Source of the DNA: Drosophila miranda
Lineage: Eukaryota > Arthropoda > Insecta > Diptera > Drosophilidae
DNA length: 64,000 nucleotides
Assembly: GCF_003369915.1 (NCBI RefSeq)
Contig: NC_046675.1
Span: 32,821,001-32,885,000 of the forward strand
Reading direction: 5' to 3'
Part shown: positions 46,401 through 55,695 of the stretch, piece by piece
Position numbering within the stretch: position 1 is the first letter of the stretch
Layout of the letters: every line of letters begins with the position of its first letter
Notes under the pieces: generated by a model
Database searches by the model: none
The model's input: only the letters and a program-made list of their open reading frames with translations
Told to the model about the DNA's origin: nothing
Made by a program: the position numbers and the translations under genes

Positions 46401-46712
46401 GATATATATCTACAACACAATCTGTATATACATTTATATATATTTTTTTTGAATAAATAAAAACCACTTTTCAAAAAATTTGATCATCTGAATCAGATAC
46501 CGAAAGCATTTCCCCTACTTTTCTACCTAAACTGATCGATTGGCTTGAAGATTTAAGCGAGAGAGAGATAACCCACCTACACGCATACCACAGTCATATC
46601 AATCAGCACTTACATCAGTCATCATTCACTTATATCTCTAAATATCCTTTGCAGGATTGCCACGAACGGCGACAACGAGGCGGACGTCATGGATGGCGAG
46701 GATGATGCGTAG
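40405..46712 (+). CDS. Mvl: Malvolio, NRAMP-family divalent metal transporter
   Basis: Proton-coupled Mn2+/Fe2+ transporter, known in flies for taste behaviour and metal uptake. Common coding exons are 40405-40632, 40707-40891, 40962-41126, 41192-41330, 42020-42175, 42246-42404, 42473-42918, 42981-43096, 43168-43259 and 43495-43565. The last exon is either 43900-43984 (613 residues) or 46655-46712 (604 residues). NRAMP metal-site motifs are present: DPGN in TM1 ([13 protein letters not shown]) and MPHN in TM6 ([13 protein letters not shown]). Other conserved segments include [14 protein letters not shown]. The start follows an acceptor by one base, and the N-terminus is Gly/Ser-rich and cytosolic. 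Confidence 0.96.
43900..43984 (+). CDS. Mvl: Malvolio alternative C-terminal exon A
   Basis: After the acceptor TTCACAG it completes the split codon as Ser and adds [20 protein letters not shown] and a few more residues, ending VPN. A nearby AATAAA at about 44293 could end this transcript. Confidence 0.85.
43985..46654. other. 3' UTR of Malvolio isoform A and intron to exon B
   Basis: AT-rich, with CT runs at about 44755-44780 and several AATAAA hexamers (about 44293, 45671 and 46450). No other gene is recognised. Confidence 0.55.
46655..46712 (+). CDS. Mvl: Malvolio alternative C-terminal exon B
   Basis: After the acceptor TTTGCAG it completes the split codon as Arg and adds [18 protein letters not shown], an acidic tail. 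It lies 2.7 kb downstream of exon A and joins the same donor at 43566. Confidence 0.85.
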
Positions 46713-47948
46713 CCATTACTGTGCTGCACTGATTCCGATGGCAGTGAGGAGGTTTGTTTCAACAACAGCAACAACAACGAGTCCGGGTGCCCCAGCAGCA
46801 ACGTTAACGGCGGCCCTGGCCAGCATGTGGTCATCAGCTAGCATTGGCATTTGCATTGGCATTCGGCTGCATGGTTGCGACAGCAGCAGCAGCAGCAACA
46901 AACCACTCGACAATGGACACAATGTGGCAAAGTTCCCCTGGGCACCAGGCGGAATGGATTGGGTTTTATTGTGGCTTCGGGTATTATTTTTTAAATGGTT
47001 CTCCAAGAGAACCGGGGATCAGTGTAAAACAATAACTAAATTCGACTTTTAATGCATACCAAAAGAAAAGCAAAGCAAAGAAAAGAAAAGACCAGAAAAG
47101 CACATCCATAACAGATCATCATTGTTCGAAATTATCAAATGATCGAAAAACACTTTTAATTAATGCTAATAATCATAAAGTCTATTAATAATAGGGCTGT
47201 GAAATTAACTGAGCGTAAATCGAACCACATTTTATTGTCTAATCGTGTGTGAAAATCGTCTGTAGAAATTGCATACATTTGTGGAACCTTTAGAGAGCAA
47301 AGCAATTTTGTGTATTTCGTATTCCTTATTTATTTTATACTGTTTTACTTAAGAACTCTCTTTATGCAATGTTGCACGTTAGTCCATTCGAGTTCCATCA
47401 TTTTCCTAGTTAGTTCATTATTCATTACAAATATTTCAAAAATTGTTGTGTACAAAAATCACTATAAATAATAAAAATTGTATTCTATTAAGGATGCATT
47501 TTTGATGATTTTTGTGAACCTGTTTGAGGGATTTATATGGATATTTTATACAGAAAAATATTGGGATAAAAGTTTCAGCGATTTATTTTTAAACAAATAT
47601 CATTCTAATTTTAAATTAAATTTTAATCAGAGTCTGATGAGCAGCCTCTCGTTACTTACCGATGGTATCTACTCATTTGAAGAGAAAAACCTTACGTCAG
47701 AAATGGGGATATTACCTAACCCTCAGTAAGGCCTGCTACCAACAGCTGAGTATTTCACGTAATCGACACTTAATTGCTAACTAATAGTTTAATTGATGAA
47801 AGCAAAAAGCCCGAACACTAATGAGAGATTCATTCATTCGCTGATGAGGTGTCAGCTGTCAGGTGTGGGCGTGGATTAAAACGATAGTAACAATCACTTA
47901 AATAGGCGCATCCAATTTGTATTTGGATGGATCTAGAGCTTAGGGAAC
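46713..47948. other. 3' UTR of Malvolio isoform B and intergenic DNA
   Basis: Contains an AATAAA at 47470 and no recognised coding. The open stretch at 47478-47729 has no ATG start in frame at its beginning and resembles no family I know. Confidence 0.5.
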
Positions 47949-47955
47949 TATAAAA
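47949..47955 (+). promoter_or_regulatory. TATA box of the first takeout-like gene
   Basis: TATAAAA followed by GGGG, 62 bp upstream of the start codon at 48017. A TSS near 47980 (ACATTCA) would give a 5' UTR of about 37 nt. Confidence 0.7.
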
Positions 47956-48016
47956 GGGGTTGGCTCGTTACATTCAAGCTCATCCATTAATTATCCGACA
48001 ACAAGAACAAATCGTA

Positions 48017-48870
48017 ATGAGGCTTTCACTTTTCATTGGATGTCTGACGATAGCGTTCGTATGGGGACAGCAGCTTCGTAAGTGGAAGAAGATCTATCAG
48101 AGATTTATCATCTATTTAAGCTATGCAATTTATAGCTCCAGATATAGACAAATGTCAGGCTGGCGATGCGATCTGCATTGCCAAAACTATCACCCACATC
48201 TTACAGTCTTATCCCAAGGGAATACCCTCAATAGGACTGGATGCCGTGGATGCCATTAGCTTTCAGAATGTGATCGTTAGCCGGATGGAATCATCAAAGT
48301 TGGATCTAAAATTCCATACCCTCACCGTGCGAGGCTTTGAGAACACCACCGTTCTGGATGCCAAGGGATTCGATGCAGATATACCACGGGTCTTCGAACT
48401 GAGTGCTTTTACTCCTCTGCTGCGACTTGAAGGGGAATACGAGACCCAAGGCATTCTCCTGACCATGCCCATCCAGGGCCGGGGACAGGCGTTGGTTGAA
48501 CTAAAGGATTGCCAGTTTCGGTGCAAGGTGAGGGCTGTGGAAGATCAACGTTTGGATGGCAAAAGCTATTTGGAGATACCAAAGGTCAAGTGTTTGGTGG
48601 ATGTTCAGAGGTAAGCAAAGAACCAGAAGAGTTTTAATCAGTTCTGGTATCTTAATGAACTCTCATTTTGGCAGCATGCACATAAATTTTGACAATTTGT
48701 TCAACAACAAGGATTTGAGTGACACTATGAATGATTTGGCCAACAATAATTGGTTTGAAATCTGGAAAACACTGCGAAAAGGCATCAACTCGGCATTGGA
48801 TCAGGTGGCCGGAACAATACTCAGACGAGTGGCCAACAAATTTTCGTATGATGATTTCTTTCAAGTATAG
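48017..48870 (+). CDS. Takeout/JHBP-family secreted protein, gene 1 of the cluster
   Basis: Haemolymph juvenile hormone-binding/takeout family, secreted carriers of hydrophobic ligands. Exons 48017-48077, 48136-48610 and 48675-48870 give 243 residues. The signal peptide is MRLSLFIGCLTIAFVWG. The N-terminal Cys pair of the family is at CQAGDAIC, followed by YPKGIPSIGLDAVDA. The C-terminus has FSYDDFF. The introns fall at the same two positions and phases (phase 1 after the signal peptide, phase 2 near residue 179) as in the three following genes. This is the most diverged of the four, since it lacks the EYRNNKRYLK block. Confidence 0.9.
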
Positions 48871-49353
48871 AATTGAATAGAATACAATATATGTACATAC
48901 TCGAATAAATGTTGCATCTTTTTGAATGGCGTGGTGCATCTTCACTGTCAAGACTTGAGGCAGAAATTTATAGATATATTTGCCACACTGAATTATAATG
49001 ATAGACTTCTCCTAAACAATGCGGCGACTACTATTACAGGGTGCAGTTTAAGCCAGATTAATGGGCGTATTTTATAACGTGGTATGGGTTAAAGCTCAAG
49101 TGATTAAAGCTTTTGCAGTTCTCAGCCGATTCCACAATGATAATTTGCCAGCAATTTATCCACCTATATACTATTTCTAGAATCGAGAACTTGTTATGAT
49201 AATAGCAGCTGGTTTGATTTCCTCATAAATGTTTTCTCGTTGTAAGGAAAACAATTCTACGGATCCAAGCAGTTGCCCATCGGCTATGCAAGTGGTTCGA
49301 GGTTCGGACGGTTATGAGAGCTTGAAAGTTTGTGATCTTCAATAAGTTGAAAG

Positions 49354-50248
49354 ATGCTTTACCTGCCCTTTATATTCTGGATCACCCTGGAGCTCTTTGT
49401 CGGCCTGCAATGCCAAACATTTAGTGAGTGGGCTTAAATCAATGGAAATATTATTTATCTAAATATTATTTTCTTTACAGCTGACAAGGTGAATAAATGT
49501 CATTATGGAGATGGCAAGTGCCTGGCAGAGTCGGCCAATGCTTTGATTCGTAATTATCCCAAGGGCATACCCGAGATCAATCTGAAGCCCTTCGATGTAG
49601 TGACAGTAAAGGATTGGGTGCTGGTCAATGACTCGCGAGTGGGCGGTGCCTGGTACTACTTCCAGCTATTCAATCAGGTAAACCTTGGCTTCGAGAACAC
49701 CACAATCACAGAGATCAAGGGCTTCGATCGGGATCCCACCAAATCCAAGATAGAGATTCATGGCAAGATACCCAGACTGGTGTACAAGGGCAAATACCAC
49801 GCCAAGGGTCGGATGCTCTGGTTTGTGGATATCAATTCCAAGGGTGACTCGAGTTCGGATTTCCTCAACTTTCGCTTCGATCTGACGCTGAAAGTGCGCA
49901 CCGAATACAGGAACAATAAGCGATACATGAAAATATATGAGGTGGTACCCAACCTACGACTGGATCGGTGAGTAGTTCTTACAGGTACTATGTATTGTTC
50001 GGTACTATATTATCCCTATCACTCTTGGCAACAGCTGGATCATGTGGATGGATGATTTCTTTCCCGATAACTTTGATATGACCATAGCTATTAATAATCT
50101 ATTCAATCGGAATTGGGTCGAGTTCTGGAACGAATTAGAGCCGAGAATCCTGCTTCTGTTCGAAACGGTGTTCCTGAGCATGTTTGAAGATCTGTTCTAC
50201 AACATACCATACGATGATCTCTTCCTAGCCGATTCGGAGTTCAATTAG
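49354..50248 (+). CDS. Takeout/JHBP-family secreted protein, gene 2 of the cluster
   Basis: Exons 49354-49423, 49481-49967 and 50035-50248 give 256 residues. The signal peptide is MLYLPFIFWITLELFVGLQC. The family Cys pair is CHYGDGKC, followed by YPKGIPEINLKPFDV. The block EYRNNKRYMKIYEVVPNLRL precedes the second intron. The C-terminal exon reads FNRNWVEFWNELEP..IPYDDLFL. It is predicted to be secreted and to bind a small hydrophobic ligand in a long tunnel, by family analogy. The specific ligand is unknown. Confidence 0.92.
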
Positions 50249-50326
50249 CCATTAAGATATCGGATGTAGAATTCTCTATGCATTTATTTGTGCATTCAAG
50301 TATTAAAGTATTAAAGCAAGAGGAAA

Positions 50327-50640
50327 ATGTGTGAAGAATTCTATCCAAATTCCAGTGCATATAATAATACTATACCAAAGAGACAAGTTGCAAGTCTGAT
50401 TCATATTTGTTTTGTTCGCATGCACCCCACGGATTATCGGGAAAGCTCGGCTATGTTGATGGGGGGTCGTTTTCTGACTCGAAACTGGTTCTCCAGGCTG
50501 ATGCACATTCCTATTAAGTTTGTTGGCCTTATAGAACTCCTATCTATTATAAGTTCTAAGAAATTCAAGTTCTCCCTTAAGCTGAAAGTCCTGCTGGAGT
50601 ATCGGAACAATAAGCGGTACCTGAAGATGCACCTATGATC
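50327..50640 (+). pseudogene. Decayed takeout-like gene fragment
   Basis: The open stretch at about 50560-50635 encodes FKFSLKLKVLLEYRNNKRYL. Its last part is the block found near the end of exon 2 in genes 2-4. The expected KIYEL.. and the splice donor after it are replaced by KMHL and a stop. No signal peptide, Cys pair or third exon is found around it. It lies between genes 2 and 3, so it is a partial tandem copy in decay. Confidence 0.75.
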
Positions 50641-50911
50641 ATCTGTTCATCAATAATCTGTAAACTTAAATAAATTCCACTAGACTACATACATACTTAC
50701 AATCCATGTACTTGTAAAAACGTAACTCTTTATGTTAGATAATTTTCATTAAAAAACAAACGAAAATGCTAATACAACAAGTAGTAGAGCTTTCGACCGG
50801 TTCTACAGACATAGCCCACCCCATAACTAAGTTCTAGTTAGTCGCGATTTCACATCGTAATCGACTGCTGAAGGCGCTGGTACTGAAGTGAATATCAACT
50901 GGCTGTAGGCT

Positions 50912-51828
50912 ATGGGAATGCGTGATATATTCACCTTAGTGCTGTGCTTGCAGCTCATCAAATCTTTGCAGGGTCAAATATTACGTAGGTAACGCGAATA
51001 TTAGACTTTGACCGAACGCGAATGAATGATCACAATTTCTCTGAAATATCTCTGTATCCTATAGCAAAGGACATACCAAAATGCCGTTTCGGGGACTCGG
51101 ATTGCATTGTGGACTCCATGAATAAAGTGATACGACGCTATCCGAGAGGCATACCCGCTTTGGGCATGAAACCCATCGATGTGGTGGACATACGGAACTC
51201 AAAGTTCTGGGATAATCCGAAAGTAGGAGCCTTCTGGCTGCAGTTCAATCTGTTTGATCAGGTCAACTATGGCTTTGAGAACACAACGATCACGAAGGTC
51301 AAGGGCTTTACTAAGAATCCCACATCGAGCCTGATGGAAATACACGGCAGGATACCGAGTCTCATCCATAAAGGGCGCTACATGTCTCAGGGTCGCGTAT
51401 GGATCGTGGAATTGAATTCAACGGGCGAACAGCTTTCGGATTTCCAGAATTTTCGATTTGTTCTCAAGCTGAAAGTGATCATGGAGTATCGGAATAACAA
51501 GCGCTACCTAAAGATATACGAGCTGAATCCCATTGTCAATATGGATCGGTAAGTGGGGATTCTCCTCTCCTTTCACGATTCTAATCAGAGATTGATTTGC
51601 AGTTGGGTCTTCTGGCTGGATAACTTTTTTTCAGAGAACACAGATCTCACAATTGCCATCAATCAGGTTTTCAACATACATTGGGTGGAGTTCTGGAATG
51701 AATTGGAGCCCACAAATCTGAGAATATTTGCGAGCGTTTTTCGTGATTTGATCGAGGATATCCTGTATAAAGTATCATATGATGATATGTTCCTACCGGA
51801 TGAAAAAGAGACTCGCGAGAATGATTAA
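50912..51828 (+). CDS. Takeout/JHBP-family secreted protein, gene 3 of the cluster
   Basis: Exons 50912-50984, 51065-51548 and 51603-51828 give 260 residues. The signal peptide is MGMRDIFTLVLCLQLIKSLQ. A second in-frame ATG, two codons later, could be used instead. The Cys pair is CRFGDSDC, then YPRGIPALGMKPIDV, and LKVIMEYRNNKRYLKIYEL before intron 2. The last exon reads WVEFWNELEP..VSYDDMFLPD with a charged tail. It is most similar to genes 2 and 4, consistent with tandem duplication. Confidence 0.92.
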
Positions 51829-52080
51829 AGTCGAATCGATACACCTTTACATATAGAATTGCATTTATTCCAGAGAAGGACAAAGTTTATAACCGGTTTG
51901 GGGGAATAGATTAGCAACAAATGTAGCCCGATCACATTCATGCTAGGCATTTGATTGTTACCAGCAGTTGAGCTTCGGCCAGAGCCAGAGCTGGTTCTAG
52001 ATAGAATTTAATTAGGTAAACTATTCGTGACTAAAGTTACTTCTCGTTTGAAAGTCCGAGACAATATTCAATCGAAAAGT

Positions 52081-52985
52081 ATGAATAAGCTCACTTGGCT
52101 GTGCTGCATCTTTATCCTGGAAGGACTTGGTGCATCCCTAGCAGCGGAGTTACGTGCGTAGATGAGCTCGAGGCAATGGTTCTCATTTTGTATTCATTGG
52201 AATCAAAATTTTCCAGCTGGAGATATTGAAAAGTGTCGCTTTGGGGACTCCCCATGCTTGGTGAAGACCATCAATGCCCTGATCAAGCGCTATCCCAAGG
52301 GCATTCCCGAGATTGGTCTGCCTCCGTTAGATGAGTACAACTTTCCCGATGCTCCAATAGTGGATACGCCCCATCGCGGCCCCATCTGGATGACCTTTAA
52401 CATGCGGGACAATGTGAATAAGGGCTTCAACAATGCCACCATCACGCATGTGGAGGGTTTCCTGCGAGAACCCACCAAGCAACAGATAATCCTGAAGGCC
52501 CGCCTGCCACGACTCTTACACGAGGCAACCTACGACATGCAGGGCAGGTTTCTGCTGTTTGTGGCCAATACCACGGGCAAACTGCAGTCGGATTTCCAGA
52601 ACTTTCGCCTTACTCTGACCATCAAAGTGATACTGGAGTATCGGAACAACAAGCGATATCTGAAGATCTACGATTTGGTGCCTGTCGTCGACATTGATCG
52701 GTAAGTGGCAGACAGTGCAGAGAGGACCAAGAAGTAATCTCTGAGATTTTCAGCTGGATTGTTTGGTTCGATAACTTGTACAGGGAGAATGAGGACGTCA
52801 CCATTGCGCTGAATCGCTCCTTCAACGAAAACTGGTTGGAGTTTTGGAATGACCTGGAGCCGGGCCTGCTGAAAACGTTCTCCACTGTTTTTACTGTACT
52901 TCTGAACACGGTCTTTGAGCAGGTCGCCTACGACGATATGTTTCTGCCGGACATTGATATACGATTTGGATATAGTCACGATTAA
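52081..52985 (+). CDS. Takeout/JHBP-family secreted protein, gene 4 of the cluster
   Basis: Exons 52081-52153, 52217-52700 and 52754-52985 give 262 residues. The signal peptide is MNKLTWLCCIFILEGLGASL. The Cys pair is CRFGDSPC, then YPKGIPEIGLPPLDE, EYRNNKRYLKIYDLVPVVDI, and a last exon with WLEFWNDLEP..VAYDDMFLPD. The stop is only 50 bp from the stop of the convergent minus-strand gene, so their 3' ends must be very short or overlap. Confidence 0.92.
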
Positions 52986-53033
52986 CACTGAGAAAAGAAA
53001 AGCTTTCATTGTCTTGAATGCAATATATCACGA

Positions 53034-53039
53034 TTTATT
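53034..53039 (-). terminator. Poly(A) signal overlapping the stop codon of the 219-aa gene
   Basis: The minus strand reads GAA TAA A, so AATAAA spans the last sense codon and the TAA stop. The 3' UTR would be only the 10-30 nt before cleavage. Confidence 0.7.
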
Positions 53040-53694
53040 CAGATTGTAATTCTTTTCCGTATTTATGATACTGTCCATCGGCTTGGAGATCGTCATAGAA
53101 TATGTGATCGTTGTACGACTCATCACGATGATACATGTGCTGATATCCCTGGGAGCTACTGCCTCGTTTGAACTTTCGATGGTCTGCCTTGAGTTTGAGT
53201 AGCTTCTGTCGGATATGTGGCTGTCCCAGATGCTGCAAGGGTGTGGACTCCTCTTCATCATCCTCTTGGTTGCTATTCTGGTGACGTTTGCGGCGACGAT
53301 GTGTCCTTCGCATTGCAGGGGGTCGCAGCGGGCGCATCACAATCCGAAATGGCACCATATGGAGGTGTTTCTTTGGCTGTGGCGGCGGCGGCTTCTTCCA
53401 CATCCCCTTGTACTGATCCACCACACTGCAGGTCTGCATGTCCTTGGGCTTGGGTATGCCCGTATCCAATTTGGGTGGACACTGCAGCACAAAGTACAGG
53501 TCACTCTTAACTTTTTTGGAATCACTGCTGCTGCTGCTGCTACTGGTTTCCTCGGTGTCCAGAAGCAGTTGAGCTGCCGGCACCTTGTAGTAGGCAAACA
53601 TGTTCCGCTCCACCACAATGGCCGTGGCCGTAGGAGATGCCGGTGGTGCATTCAGCTGCTGGAGCAGTCCCACTGCCAATGCCAACTGCCACAT
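53035..53694 (-). CDS. Small putatively secreted protein of unknown function
   Basis: A single open exon of 219 residues that I do not recognise. The N-terminus MWQLALAVGLLQQLNA looks like a signal peptide. Then come a short hydrophobic-aromatic stretch (NMFAYYKVPAAQLLL), a Ser run, a segment with two cysteines (FVLQCPPKLD, MQTCSVVDQYKGMWKK), a Pro-rich run, a very basic stretch (RRTHRRRKRHQ), an acidic run and a His/Tyr/Asp-rich tail. A TATA box lies about 45 bp upstream on the minus strand. Its stop codon overlaps its AATAAA. Codon use and an uninterrupted 660-nt frame support it as real. Confidence 0.7.
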   Translation of the reverse strand: MWQLALAVGLLQQLNAPPASPTATAIVVERNMFAYYKVPAAQLLLDTEETSSSSSSSDSKKVKSDLYFVLQCPPKLDTGIPKPKDMQTCSVVDQYKGMWKKPPPPQPKKHLHMVPFRIVMRPLRPPAMRRTHRRRKRHQNSNQEDDEEESTPLQHLGQPHIRQKLLKLKADHRKFKRGSSSQGYQHMYHRDESYNDHIFYDDLQADGQYHKYGKELQSE

Positions 53695-53738
53695 GATTGC
53701 CGCTCAACTAGTAGTTGCCGCTGCAACAGCATTGACAG

Positions 53739-53744
53739 TTTATA
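53739..53744 (-). promoter_or_regulatory. TATA box of the minus-strand 219-aa gene
   Basis: TATAAA on the minus strand, 45 bp upstream of the start codon. Initiation about 30 bp downstream would leave a 5' UTR of roughly 15-20 nt. Confidence 0.6.
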
Positions 53745-55530
53745 AGTCTGTGGCACTTTCAGGCTTGGCTGATTTTTTGCATAATTTGCTTGTGGTTTGC
53801 GGGGTGCAAGTTCAACGAACCACCACTTATTAGAAGTGGCAAAACGGTATTTTGTTGCCGGAAGACATGCAATTATCTGTTGCTTGGCTCAACAGTTGAA
53901 TTGTAAATAGTTTACCGCCACGTGTTGCAGGCGCCTGCGCCTGGGGTTGCCATAAAAAAGGGGTATTTTTTATAGAAACTGTGTTTATGTTTGGGTTAGG
54001 GTGGGGTGGTCGCCAATTTTACCCCTGACCATCTGTTGGCATCGAAATGCAACAATTTTTAGCGTGTCTGGAAAACATTTACCTTAATCCAAAGGAGAAG
54101 TTGTTTGTGGCCCAGGTGTTGGCAGGCTTTTTAGAGCCTGCCAGTTGTTTGGCATATTGCATGTTGAAGAATTTCTGGGTTTGGGCAATCTAAATGGCTT
54201 TAATATATTCATAAATTATTAAAGGTATTTATTGAGTATTTCTGATGAATATACGTGCATGAATATCCTCTGATCGGAGCAGAACTCTGTTTGGCAAAGA
54301 TCAACCAATTATGGGCCTTCAGTCGCATATTTTTTCAACAAGTGCAAAGCCTTGCTTGCCCTGCTAGGTGTTCTCTAAGCTCTCACTCTCTCTTCGTTAT
54401 CTACTATGCCGACCGAAGCTTCGCGAAGCTGCACTTAGCGATCGGATCGGAAACAATGTACATCTATCGTGATATTTGTGTGTCATCGGAATAATTAATT
54501 GGACAATTCCTCTATGTTAAGCTTTTAAGCTTTTTTAATAGCTATTGAGGTTTAATGAATAGTCGAGCAGGTTCGATGTACATATACTAAATGCACATTT
54601 ATTGGTAAGAGAAAGTGAAAGTATGTGTGTTGTTTGTATGTATGTTCATTGTATGACGAACGGCGGGTATGACGTGATCGTGCCCTATGCAGAAAATCTT
54701 AGACGAGAGCGAGAGTGGATGAGAGAAGGATAGATAGAGGAGAAATAGATTTAAGATATTGTTCAAGAAGCAGAAGGTATTTTATATATACCTAGCTGTG
54801 TGATACCTCTTTGCTTCAGAGTCCAATTTCCAATCGAATTATAATGATTGACGCGCCGCTTCACTAGCATTAATCTAGCCCTCAATCAATCAATTGGATT
54901 AGTGCAAATCAAAGCAACTTTATTCGCACTCAAAGTTGCACAAATGGCGTGCCATTTGTCATAATCAAAAGATGGCGCCGCAACAGGTTGCCCCCAGCCG
55001 TGGCAACCACGATAGCAACGACTGTTATGGCACAGGGGAAAATAACAATTCCCCAATCCAAAACAGGGCCAAAATCAACAACTGCATGGTAACGGAGTCC
55101 TGCCACGATCACTTTTCCAGCTAACGGCACAAGACCATTGACGCTTAAGTAACGGAGCATTCAGTCGCGTACCATCGCCGCAGGTAAGCAGTCGCAGTTA
55201 GGAAAAAGAAAAACTATGGATACACCTTGGGAAAATTAAAAAAAAATATTTAAAAAAATCGGAAACTAATTATAAATAGTCAGTGATTTAATTTTCCTGA
55301 AAAGTACATATAGTTTAATAATCAAGAAATATAGAAATTTTGTGATGTTTTCATGGAAAAATCTTGAATTTGATGCATTTTTGTGTTATGTAACTAGTGA
55401 AAATTGTGGAAAAACCTTAAAAAACTTATTAAAAATATGCTAAAACTTTTGAAAAATGTGCTTATTCCACCAGTGTAAAATGGCAAAAGAATATTGACGA
55501 TTTTTCAAATGAAACCATATTGACTTGCAG
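53745..55530. other. Intergenic region upstream of Dhc93AB
   Basis: AT-rich, without recognised genes. The stretch 54940-55095 holds an inverted repeat and several RGCAAC/GGTAAC words (see findings). A possible short first exon ends at the donor CGCAG|GTAAGC (55184), preceded by the initiator-like TCAGTC at 55161. It would be joined to the acceptor TTGCAG at 55530. Confidence 0.45.
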
Positions 55531-55695
55531 CGATTTATTGATTATATATGTAATCGTGTATATTGTTGTTAGTGGTAACAAGGTCGCTCAAACACTTAAA
55601 GCTAAATAATATGCATCGCCCCATAGCAAAACAGCAGCAGCAGACAACCAGAATAACAACTGTAGAACCAACAACAGCAAGGAGTAGGCCCCGCC

